This document shows positions 33,688-41,143 of a stretch of DNA of 53,301 nucleotides, piece after piece (positions within the stretch are counted from its first letter, which is position 1; every line of letters starts with the position of its first letter). The notes beneath the pieces are model-generated. The model ran no database searches. It had not been told where the DNA came from and saw only the letters and a program-made list of their open reading frames with translations. A program made the translations under genes and the position numbers. Source of the stretch: Fibrobacterota bacterium (GTDB lineage: Bacteria > Fibrobacterota > Fibrobacteria > UBA11236). The stretch covers positions 246,743 through 300,043 of the forward strand of contig JAQBPO010000050.1 in assembly GCA_028287465.1 (NCBI GenBank), given 5' to 3'.

Positions 33688-34805
33688 TCCGCGCCTCTTT
33701 ATTGGTTTCCCTAGTGTTGTTGGCCGGTTGCGGCGCGATATCGCATACCCCAGTCGAAAAGGAGAAGAACGTGGCGCAGAATCCCGACGAGTTGGGGCTG
33801 ATCGACGAAGAGTATTGGAGCGATCCCTACAAGACCCTGGCGGAAATCCAGTCCCCTCTTGTTCGGGCGGGAAAGGAGGTCCTTTTGGTGGGCGCGCCCT
33901 CCAAGGTGGTTCTCGGCAATCACGATACGCTCCCCGTGCTCGTCATCCGGACGGCCCCGCTGGACCGCATGGCCCGCAGGGGTTTTCGGAAGCAGGCCGT
34001 TCTCACCGCGGTCGATCTCGGGACGGATTCCGCCTTCGCATACATGGCCATGGAAAGTGAAAGAAAGGAATCGCCGACTTATGACGGTCCCCCACTGGAA
34101 GGGATAGGCGGCGAAGCCTTCACCCTCGATGCCGGCCGGCAACTCGGGCTACCTTGGACTCCCGGACGTTACCTCATCGGGGTCCTTCTACAGGATCAGG
34201 CCTCCAACCGGGTCCGGGTAGATCTGAAAAAGGGGAACTACGAGGATCCCGCCGTGACCGGATTCCTGAAGGAGCACGATCGGAACCTGGAACCTCCTTC
34301 CCCGTTCCCGGTGCCGGCCCTGCAGACCGATGGAGCGAGCGGCCAGCGCAAGCCGGTGTTCCCCTTCTATTCCGCCTGGGCCCAATCCCCGCCCCTGCCC
34401 GAAGGACTAAGCTTGGTCATGGCCGCGGATCGGGTGATCCCTAAGACGGGCAATACCGCTCCGGCGTGCGTGTTGCGGGGGAGTTTCCGGCTGACCATCC
34501 TGAGGAGGCATTTCGTCAAGCAGGCTCCGATCCATGACCCGGCCATCCGGACCCATACCGCTGTCGTCCCCATCACCGTCATGCTGACCGGCAGCGAGGT
34601 CGCGGCCCCCATCCTGATCCCGTTGCGCGTCCCCGTTTACGATGCGGTGGACAAGGACGCGGACTCGGCAACGGTGACCGGCCATTTCACGGTCGATCTC
34701 GCCAAGCTGAAGCCCATCACCGGAACCGACCAGACCTATTTCATCTACGCCTTTTCGGGCGAAGCCATGGCCGGTCCGGTCCCCATGGCCCTGGTCAAAC
34801 CCTGA
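33684..34805 (+). CDS. Lipoprotein, second gene of the metallopeptidase cassette
   Basis: The product has 373 residues with a clear lipoprotein signal (MIRASLLVSLVLLAGC, Cys at residue 16). The mature part has a beta-rich organisation: EVLLVGAPSKVVLGNHDTLP, VLVIRTAPLDRM, LPWTPGRYLIGVLLQDQASN and, in the last 120 residues, FRLTILRRHFVKQAPIHDPA with VTVMLTGSE-like strands. No family is recognised. The ATGA overlap with the preceding gene and 38-nt spacing to the next indicate one operon. By position it may be an envelope component, or an immunity or anchoring partner of the large protein; neither is shown by the sequence. Confidence 0.72.
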   Translation: MIRASLLVSLVLLAGCGAISHTPVEKEKNVAQNPDELGLIDEEYWSDPYKTLAEIQSPLVRAGKEVLLVGAPSKVVLGNHDTLPVLVIRTAPLDRMARRGFRKQAVLTAVDLGTDSAFAYMAMESERKESPTYDGPPLEGIGGEAFTLDAGRQLGLPWTPGRYLIGVLLQDQASNRVRVDLKKGNYEDPAVTGFLKEHDRNLEPPSPFPVPALQTDGASGQRKPVFPFYSAWAQSPPLPEGLSLVMAADRVIPKTGNTAPACVLRGSFRLTILRRHFVKQAPIHDPAIRTHTAVVPITVMLTGSEVAAPILIPLRVPVYDAVDKDADSATVTGHFTVDLAKLKPITGTDQTYFIYAFSGEAMAGPVPMALVKP

Positions 34806-34843
34806 GCCCGCGACTTTCCCAAGTCATTCCACAAGGATAGGCG

Positions 34844-37450
34844 ATGCCGCAACACATTCTCGAAGGCTCCGTGCTCAAGGTGCGGGCGAAGGTTTCCAAG
34901 GGCGAGGCCAAGGCCTCGGACTTCAAGTTCAAATTCCTGAAGGACGGGACCGAATTCAAGCAGGAGACCGGCCAGGCTCCCGCCGCGCGTCCGGAGAACG
35001 AAACCGCCGACAAGCGCGAGCTCAACCAGGAAGGCTGGATCGAGGCCACCTGCGCCCTTCCCAAGGTCGACGACGACAAGGAGAAGTACTTCTTCACCTA
35101 TACCGTGGCCCATGGGACGGAAACGAAAACCGACTTCCCGACCTTCACCGTCTGGCCCAAGTCCGGCACGCTCAAGGTCAAGAACGCCAAGGATCCCTCC
35201 AAGGGGCTGCCCCGCTTCGAGTTCAAGCTCATGCAGGGCGGCAAGCAGATGGGCGAGGTCCGCACCATCGCCAAGGAGGACGGAAGCTATGATTTCGATC
35301 TGGAGGCCGGGAACGGCTTCTCCATCGATCCGGTCCCGCCCTACAAGGTACCGGAAGGAGGATGGGAGGTCCCGACCGGACGGAACCGGGTCTGCAAGGG
35401 CGATTTCGATTTCAAGGCCGAATTCCTGGCGCCCCTCAAGGGCGAGATCAAGCAATTCGTAAACCTGCCTTCGGATGCGGCCGGAGCGGCGGCGGGGCGG
35501 AACGGGATCGGCAAGGTGGTCCGCATCCAGGTGGGCGTCGACGGCGATCCCGACAAGGGTCCCGAGAAGAAGCTCGGCAAGGCGGGCCTGGTGGTGCACG
35601 TGCGCGTTACCTATGGCCCGGCGGCGGGCGGCGCGGGAGCGGCCAAGAGCACGCGGGTGGACGCGGCCGGCAAGACCGAGATCCTGAACGAGTTGGAACT
35701 TTCCGGGGTCGAGGGGCCGGACGCATCCCAGGTCTACAAAGGCAAGCTCACCCTCAAGGCCGACGGCACCGGGGAAATGAAGGTATACCTCGGCCTGGCC
35801 GGAGGGGATACCTGCAAGGTCGAAATCGCGGGATCGGAACGGTTCCTGACCGAACCCGCGGTTCCGGCCGATTCGGTGCTGACCTTCACCAATTGGCGCA
35901 AGCTGCATTATGAATTGCTGGCGGCGGATTTCTACGAAACCCGGGAGCTGGAAGCCTGGGATGATCCGGCGACCAAGACCAACCACAAGGATTACCCGGC
36001 CGCGGCGCGCGCCAAGCTCAAGGAAGTGGGGGATTCCTGCTTCATCGACTACGTCTTCGAGTCGTTCCACTCGTTCACGGCCGCCGATGCCCCGGCGGGC
36101 GCGGCGTCCATGTCCAAGCGGTTCCTGGAGTTGGGGGCGTCCGAGGATCCCGCCTACGTCCTCACCGATTACACCATGCGGCAAATGCCCGCGGGCGCCG
36201 CCTGGTCCAGGACCAAGGCCGGCATCAGCAATTACATCAAGCTATGCGATGAGAACTATTATTGGGAGCCAAGCACCGCGCGAAAGTATTACCTGAGCAA
36301 TCCGCTCCTTACTATCGCGAAGCATACCATCCCCATGGCGGGCTTCAACGGATACTTCATTCCCAACTCCGGGTACGGATCCGGCACCGGGGCTTTCAGC
36401 GTCAAGACCGGGGCGGATGGCGCGCCGGGCTTCAGGTGGATGGCCATGGTGGATCTCGCCGCCTGCAGGACCGTGGTGGATCCCATCCTGCCCCAACGCA
36501 TTGATAACGTAGCCGATCAGGATCGCAAGGTTATCAAGATCAGGGAAACCAACCAGAACGTCGAGACCGAGGTCGTGTTCGTGAAACCAAAAATCGGCGA
36601 CATCCCCAAGTCGGTTTCCGCTCCCCAGAAGGCGGCCCTGGAGCAATGGTTGACCGCGCGTTTCGCGGCCGGCCTGCTCAGGGCGCATGGGAATAAGATA
36701 AGCGTGTCCGTGACCTCCGAGAAGGGCAATGACCGGCGCGATGCCCGCCATGACGCCGTGATCGGCATCCTCCAGGCCAAGCTGGGCGAACTCAAGGACT
36801 ACAATTCCATTTCCGTGCATCCCGGGCTGGACGGATCCGGGGATCGCCTGGCGGGCGAGCTGGATCAGGCGGTGGTGAATATGGCTGAAAGCACGCGCCA
36901 ACGCATCGTAATCGATTTGCCCGCCGTCGACCCCGGAGATCCCGGATCCCTGGTCGGCGCCATGAGCCCCACCAAGTGCCCGATCGAAATCGAATGCTGG
37001 ATCGAATCCCATAGCAAAGCGCTCGGCCTATGCGAAGGCGCGGATGTCCTCGGCATCTTCTCCAAGGCTCAGGGCGCGGTGGACGTCTGCACCACCATCC
37101 ACGAGTTGGTGCATTCCTACGGCATGACGGTTTTCACGGCCGCGGACAGGCCCCCCAGGGGCATCGCCCGTCCGAAGAAGGTCACCGAAGCGGAAACGGT
37201 GGACCGGTACAAGGACGGCGGGACCAACGGGAATTATTACGATTCCAAGGACCACTCCGGATCCCATTGCGCCTTCGGCCTGTCGGACGCCCAGAAGGCC
37301 GGGCCCAGCTATAAGGCGGCGGGATACGGCGCCAGCGCCAAGTGCATCATGTTCGGATCGGGCGGGCGCAACCGGATCCTATGCCCGCAATGCCAGGACC
37401 TGATCCGGGGGACCAACCTTACCGCCTTGCCGGTGATCAGCGGCTCCTAG
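34844..37450 (+). CDS. Large multi-domain putative effector with an archaemetzincin-like zinc-peptidase C-terminus
   Basis: The product has 868 residues, with AAGGA seven bases before the ATG and no signal peptide. Residues ~1-340 look like three or four Ig/beta-sandwich modules (FTVWPKSGTLKVKNAKDPSK; LKGEIKQFVNLPSDAAG; VLTFTNWRKLHYELLA). The C-terminal domain has, in order, HELVHSYG (753-760, an HExxHxxG zinc motif), GSHC (His 808), CIMF (Cys 834, Met 836) and CPQC (847-850). This order matches the archaemetzincin signature HExxHxxGxxH-C...CxM...CxxC, except that ~47 residues separate the first motif from the next His. The beta modules and NWRKL stretch recall proteins linked to type VI secretion, from memory only. 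A role as a secreted or injected zinc protease or binding protein is inferred. Confidence 0.75.
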   Translation: MPQHILEGSVLKVRAKVSKGEAKASDFKFKFLKDGTEFKQETGQAPAARPENETADKRELNQEGWIEATCALPKVDDDKEKYFFTYTVAHGTETKTDFPTFTVWPKSGTLKVKNAKDPSKGLPRFEFKLMQGGKQMGEVRTIAKEDGSYDFDLEAGNGFSIDPVPPYKVPEGGWEVPTGRNRVCKGDFDFKAEFLAPLKGEIKQFVNLPSDAAGAAAGRNGIGKVVRIQVGVDGDPDKGPEKKLGKAGLVVHVRVTYGPAAGGAGAAKSTRVDAAGKTEILNELELSGVEGPDASQVYKGKLTLKADGTGEMKVYLGLAGGDTCKVEIAGSERFLTEPAVPADSVLTFTNWRKLHYELLAADFYETRELEAWDDPATKTNHKDYPAAARAKLKEVGDSCFIDYVFESFHSFTAADAPAGAASMSKRFLELGASEDPAYVLTDYTMRQMPAGAAWSRTKAGISNYIKLCDENYYWEPSTARKYYLSNPLLTIAKHTIPMAGFNGYFIPNSGYGSGTGAFSVKTGADGAPGFRWMAMVDLAACRTVVDPILPQRIDNVADQDRKVIKIRETNQNVETEVVFVKPKIGDIPKSVSAPQKAALEQWLTARFAAGLLRAHGNKISVSVTSEKGNDRRDARHDAVIGILQAKLGELKDYNSISVHPGLDGSGDRLAGELDQAVVNMAESTRQRIVIDLPAVDPGDPGSLVGAMSPTKCPIEIECWIESHSKALGLCEGADVLGIFSKAQGAVDVCTTIHELVHSYGMTVFTAADRPPRGIARPKKVTEAETVDRYKDGGTNGNYYDSKDHSGSHCAFGLSDAQKAGPSYKAAGYGASAKCIMFGSGGRNRILCPQCQDLIRGTNLTALPVISGS

Positions 37451-37555
37451 CCCGGACCATCGGCCCAGCGCGCCCTCGCTTTAACGGCGACAGCGCGCCG
37501 GGATCCTCCGCGGATGGGATTTCGCTTTGCGCCGCGAGGGAGGTATATTGGATCC

Positions 37556-38113
37556 ATGAGCAAAATCCATGATATCGCCATCCGCCGCGCCGACAAGTCC
37601 GAAACCACCCTGGGCGAATTCAAAGGCAAGGTCCTTCTGATCGTCAACGTAGCTTCCAAATGCGGGCTTACGCCCCAGTACGAAGGCCTGGAAAGGCTGT
37701 ACGAAAAGTACGCGGGCCAAGGGCTTACGGTCCTGGGATTCCCGGCCAATGAGTTCGGCGCCCAGGAACCCGGGACCGATGCGGATATCCAGCAGTTCTG
37801 CACCCTGAATTTCGGGGTCAAGTTCCCGGTGCTTTCCAAATTGGTGGTGAAAGGGCCCGGCCAGCATCCGCTCTACGCCCATCTGACGAGCGAGTTCCCT
37901 GAAGCGACGAAGAAGGGAAGCGCGGTCCGCAAGGTATTGAGGAAGATGGTCCATCCGGGCAGCTTCACCGGGGATTCCGGCGAGATCACATGGAACTTCG
38001 AGAAGTTCCTGGTCGATCGCGAGGGCGACGTCGTGGCCCGCTTCGCGCCAGACGTATTGCCGGAAGATCCCATGGTGATCGAGTCGATCGAGGAAGAGCT
38101 CGCCAAGGCTTAG
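37556..38113 (+). CDS. Glutathione peroxidase family protein
   Basis: The product has 185 residues; the ATG at 37556 is preferred to one 14 codons upstream because GGGAGG precedes it and the family starts here. The catalytic residues are visible: Cys36 in NVASKCGLTPQY (Cys rather than selenocysteine), Gln70 in FPANEFGAQEPG and Trp146-Asn147 in EITWNFEKFL. A second Cys (residue 82, QQFCTLNFG) sits where the resolving Cys of thioredoxin-dependent members is found. These enzymes reduce hydrogen and organic peroxides with thioredoxin or glutathione; a thioredoxin-linked activity is the likelier choice in such bacteria. It appears monocistronic. Confidence 0.93.
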   Translation: MSKIHDIAIRRADKSETTLGEFKGKVLLIVNVASKCGLTPQYEGLERLYEKYAGQGLTVLGFPANEFGAQEPGTDADIQQFCTLNFGVKFPVLSKLVVKGPGQHPLYAHLTSEFPEATKKGSAVRKVLRKMVHPGSFTGDSGEITWNFEKFLVDREGDVVARFAPDVLPEDPMVIESIEEELAKA

Positions 38114-38119
38114 GCCCAC

Positions 38120-38147
38120 CTTCCCGTAATCCCGGGTTTCCGGGAAG
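38120..38147. terminator. Hairpin between convergent genes
   Basis: CTTCCCG / CGGGAAG pair across the 34-nt gap, with a competing inner stem CCCGG-GTTT-CCGGG. There is no T run on either strand, so terminator activity is tentative. Confidence 0.3.
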
Positions 38148-38720
38148 CTAGGATTCCAGGAATGCCTCGTGGTCCTTAGCCATCCTCCGTTCCGCCCATT
38201 CCTCGAGGCTGTCGAACAGTTCCGTGGCCGGTAGGGTTGCGTCCGATCCGGGCTTGCCCGACCAGGTCAAGCGGACCAGGGCGAACCTATCCGGCCGGCC
38301 CGGTATCCGGAACAATACGTCATCGCTATCGATGCGCCTCGCCACGGGAACGCATTCCACCTGGTAAAGGACATGGCCGGTACCGGCCTCCTTCTTCAAT
38401 TCCCTTTCCGCTCCCGCGACCGCGGGCACCCAGGGCTCCAGCCAATCGATGGGACCCTTATCGGCCAGCCTCACGATTTCGAAATCATCGAGGTTCAGGA
38501 TACCCGCTTCGACGGGAGGACGGACGGAGAAGAACAGGCGGCCTTCCCCGGTGTCGTAGTAACAACGCGCCTTGCCCTCGGTCTCCACGGCCTGACGCAT
38601 GTCGGCATCCCCGGGTCCTCGATAGGCTTTGTATCCGTAGATCCCTTTTGCGATCGGCGCGGGATCGTCCTTGAACTGGCCGACGGGCATGCCCCGGTAA
38701 TGGAATTCGATTTCCCTCAT
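38148..38720 (-). CDS. Hypothetical protein
   Basis: The product has 190 residues, starting at the ATG at 38720, five bases after the upstream 40-codon gene ends. No ribosome binding site is visible, which suggests re-initiation after that gene. The sequence is mixed alpha/beta (REIEFHYRGMPVGQFKDDPA, RCYYDTGEGRLFFSVRPPVE, FALVRLTWSGKPG) with a helical end (SLEEWAERRMAKDHEAFLES). No signal peptide or known catalytic motif is seen, so it is probably cytoplasmic. The function is unknown. Confidence 0.68.
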   Translation of the reverse strand: MREIEFHYRGMPVGQFKDDPAPIAKGIYGYKAYRGPGDADMRQAVETEGKARCYYDTGEGRLFFSVRPPVEAGILNLDDFEIVRLADKGPIDWLEPWVPAVAGAERELKKEAGTGHVLYQVECVPVARRIDSDDVLFRIPGRPDRFALVRLTWSGKPGSDATLPATELFDSLEEWAERRMAKDHEAFLES

Positions 38721-38724
38721 GGGT

Positions 38725-38847
38725 TCAAGCGATCTTACGCTTCGGCTTTTTGGCGGCCTTCGCTGCCCGGACTTCCCTAAGGAGCTTCCGGGTCGGGGCC
38801 GGAAAGGCGGCAATGAACTGGTCGATGGTTCCAAATCCGGTTTTCAT
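38725..38847 (-). CDS. Short DUF1801-like N-terminal remnant
   Basis: The product has 40 residues. The ATG at 38847 follows an excellent ribosome binding site (GGGGAGGA, three bases before), so it is very likely translated. TIDQFIAAFPAPTRKLLREV matches the first helices of DUF1801/YdhG-type proteins, which are normally ~110-140 residues; here the protein stops after a basic tail (KAAKKPKRKIA). It is either a decayed fragment or a mini-protein that couples translation to the next gene four bases away. A longer frame extends upstream to 38994 but lacks support. Confidence 0.55.
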   Translation of the reverse strand: MKTGFGTIDQFIAAFPAPTRKLLREVRAAKAAKKPKRKIA

Positions 38848-39006
38848 CGGTCCTCCCCTGGTCTCACCTCGAATCAATTTAGTGTAAAACCTGTTCCTTG
38901 TGAGCCTCCTCACATTCCCGGCGTGACCCGGGTTCTGGGAACCACGCCGGACCCGCATATGAATAGTTTTAGCCCGGCAATAAACAAATTCCAAAGGGGA
39001 ACCCCA

Positions 39007-39879
39007 GTGCTATTCAGAATCTTAGGCGGATCATTGCTCACCTTGTCGACCTTCGCCCTCGGCGAGACCCTCATCATGCATCCCGGCGCGGAAGGCAAGG
39101 ATGCGAGCGTGTTCAGCCGCGGTGACGCGGTGGGCAAGAACTACGGCAAGGCGGTCCAGTTCCAGGCCGGCACGTGGACCTGGGACGCGGACAACCTCGG
39201 CCAGGGTTCCTACCGCGGCCTCATCGAATTCGATTTGACCGGGATTCCCTCCACCGCCACGGTCAAATCCGCCAAACTCCACCTCTATTGCGATACCGTC
39301 AATTACACCAAGGGCCATTCCTCCCTCACCACCAGCAACGCGGCCTTCCTCATGCGCGTGAAAGAGCCCTGGGTCGAATCCACCGTCACCTGGAACAACC
39401 AGCCCCCCGCCGATACCGCCGGCCGCATCACCTTGGCCAAGAGCAAAGGCGTGGTCCAGGACTACGCCGTGGATGTCACGGACATGATCGCGGCCATGGT
39501 CGCGGACGCCTCCAAGAACCACGGGTTCCTGCTGCGCTCGATCACCGAGAGCCCCTACAACTCCCTGGCCTTCGGATCCGGCGACCATGCCGATACGAGC
39601 AGGCATCCCATGCTGGAAGTCGAATACGAAAAGGCCGAACCGACGCGCGCAGGCCGATTCGCCCGGGGCGCGGACGCCGGATTTTCCGGGGCCGTGAAGT
39701 TCGGCGCGGCGGGCCGGGAGCTGTTCCTCTCCGGACCGGCAACGGGTTATGTCCTGGACCTGCATGGGAAGATCGTCGCCCGCTTCCAGGACGCGCGGAT
39801 CGTTTCCCTGGCCAAGGTGGGTACCGGCGCGTACATCCTCCGGACCGGCCGCGGCTCTATCCGATTCGTGGTCCAGTAA
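39007..39879 (+). CDS. Secreted DNRLRE-domain protein
   Basis: The product has 290 residues. A GTG at 39007 is chosen: AAGGGGA lies six bases before it and a signal peptide follows directly (LFRILGGSLLTLSTFALGE). An ATG at 38959 has no binding site. Residues ~20-195 match the DNRLRE domain fold (YRGLIEFDLTGIPSTATVKS, AKLHLYCDTVNYTKGHSS, ESTVTWNNQPPADTAG, VDVTDMIAAMVADASKNHGF), found in secreted and cell-wall-linked proteins. Residues ~215-290 form a small beta-rich C-terminus (GYVLDLHGKIVARFQDARIV, ILRTGRGSIRFVVQ) like a sorting or FlgD-Ig-type tail. It may display or anchor an extracellular structure; no substrate is evident. Confidence 0.82.
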   Translation: MLFRILGGSLLTLSTFALGETLIMHPGAEGKDASVFSRGDAVGKNYGKAVQFQAGTWTWDADNLGQGSYRGLIEFDLTGIPSTATVKSAKLHLYCDTVNYTKGHSSLTTSNAAFLMRVKEPWVESTVTWNNQPPADTAGRITLAKSKGVVQDYAVDVTDMIAAMVADASKNHGFLLRSITESPYNSLAFGSGDHADTSRHPMLEVEYEKAEPTRAGRFARGADAGFSGAVKFGAAGRELFLSGPATGYVLDLHGKIVARFQDARIVSLAKVGTGAYILRTGRGSIRFVVQ

Positions 39880-39893
39880 CCTTCCGGCCGAGC

Positions 39894-39943
39894 AATCCGG
39901 GATTTGCGTTTTTTGGCAATTTTCGGATTGATCCCGGATCCGG
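39894..39943. repeat. Overlapping inverted repeats downstream of the DNRLRE gene
   Basis: ATCCGGGAT (39895-39903) pairs with ATCCCGGAT (39931-39939), while AATCCG (39894-39899) can pair instead with CGGATT (39924-39929). The loop holds TTGC-GTTTTTTG-GCAA, and the right arm overlaps a perfect palindrome CCGGATCCGG (39934-39943). The mutually exclusive stems could form a terminator or switch. The T6 run lies in the loop, not after the stem. Confidence 0.4.
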
Positions 39944-40024
39944 TTTATTCCAAGATTACCCCTAAGGCCCGTTCCATCCTCCCGAATGAACGGGCCGGGA
40001 CGGCGGGCGCGGGGTTCCGCCTCC

Positions 40025-41119
40025 ATGCGCATCGAAACCACGGTCTATGAAGTCCTGAAAATGCTGCGGCCCTATGATATCGATATCGGGAAGGCCCGGA
40101 TAGGCAGCCTTTACGATGGCGGCTATATCCTGGCCGCCAATACGACCCCCGATCAGGTGGTTCTCAGCTACGGCCTCGGGGGCGAGATTTCCTTCGATAC
40201 CGAGATGGCGGCCAAGGGCCATCCGTGTTACATGTTCGACCATACCATCGGCGGCCTTCCCGCCAGCCATCCGAATTTCCATTTCCACCCGGAGGGCGTC
40301 GCGGGCGCCACCGATGCCGCGAATTCCCTTTTCACCGTCGAGGACCATTTGGACAGGTTCTCGATATCCGGAGATCGCCTGATCCTGAAGATGGACGTGG
40401 AGGGAGCGGAGTGGGAAGCAATCCGCCTCATGCCCGATCAGGTCCTCTCGCGATTCGAGCAGATTGCCATCGAGGTCCACCATTTCGGCCGGATGAGGGA
40501 CCCGGCTTTCCTCGGAAAGGTGGCCGCGACCCTGGAGAAGGTCAACAGGCATTTCACCCTTTTCCACGTCCATGCCAACAACAACAATACCATGGAAGTC
40601 GTATCGGGCTATCCGATCTATAACCTCCTCGAGCTTTCCTATATCAAGACGGACGTCGTCAAACGCATGCCTTCCAGGACGCTCTATCCGACGGAACTGG
40701 ATTATCCGAACGAACAGGACAGGGATGATTACGTCCTATCCGTATTCCCCTTCCGGCCGGAGGGCCTGGGCGAGGCGGAGCATGACGCCCATGCGAGGCG
40801 ATTCAAGATCAGGAACGACGCCATCATCCAAGCGACCCTGCTTTACAAGGACGCCCTGAAGCACCTCGAAGGCTCCAGGTTGGATGAGGCCGAAGCATGC
40901 TTGAGGGATTGCTTGAGGGGGCAGCCAGGCCGCCATGAGGCATTGCTCGCCCTCGTGAACGTCCTGAACCGGAAGGCCATCGAGCTCTACAATGCGGGGC
41001 GCTTGAGCGATGCCGCCGCGGCCTTGCGGGAGGCCTTGGGGATCATGCCGGGAAATCCCGAACTGGGGCGCAACCTCGAGGTGGTCGTGGCCGCGCAGGC
41101 CGCTTCCCCGGCCCGATAG
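40025..41119 (+). CDS. FkbM-type methyltransferase with C-terminal TPR-like region
   Basis: The product has 364 residues from the ATG at 40025; an ATG at 39986 would add 13 residues that look non-conserved, and neither has a clear binding site. Residues ~1-235 resemble the FkbM/Methyltransf_21 family: GSLYDGGYILAANTTPDQVV, VLSYGLGGEISFDTEMAAKG (SAM-binding region), and the typical LILKMDVEGAEWEAIRLMPD. Residues ~270-360 form TPR-like helices (AEACLRDCLRGQPGRHEALL, AIELYNAGRLSDAAAALREA). Such enzymes often O-methylate surface sugars. The TPR part may tether it to a partner. The neighbouring glmS gene converges with a 24-nt gap. Confidence 0.78.
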   Translation: MRIETTVYEVLKMLRPYDIDIGKARIGSLYDGGYILAANTTPDQVVLSYGLGGEISFDTEMAAKGHPCYMFDHTIGGLPASHPNFHFHPEGVAGATDAANSLFTVEDHLDRFSISGDRLILKMDVEGAEWEAIRLMPDQVLSRFEQIAIEVHHFGRMRDPAFLGKVAATLEKVNRHFTLFHVHANNNNTMEVVSGYPIYNLLELSYIKTDVVKRMPSRTLYPTELDYPNEQDRDDYVLSVFPFRPEGLGEAEHDAHARRFKIRNDAIIQATLLYKDALKHLEGSRLDEAEACLRDCLRGQPGRHEALLALVNVLNRKAIELYNAGRLSDAAAALREALGIMPGNPELGRNLEVVVAAQAASPAR

Positions 41120-41143
41120 GGGCGAGGCCCGTTCCCGGACCCC

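Noticed and set aside
33684-37450. Call of a complete type VI secretion locus
   Set aside because: No hcp, vgrG, sheath, baseplate or ClpV genes are present in the window; only the effector-like cassette can be supported.
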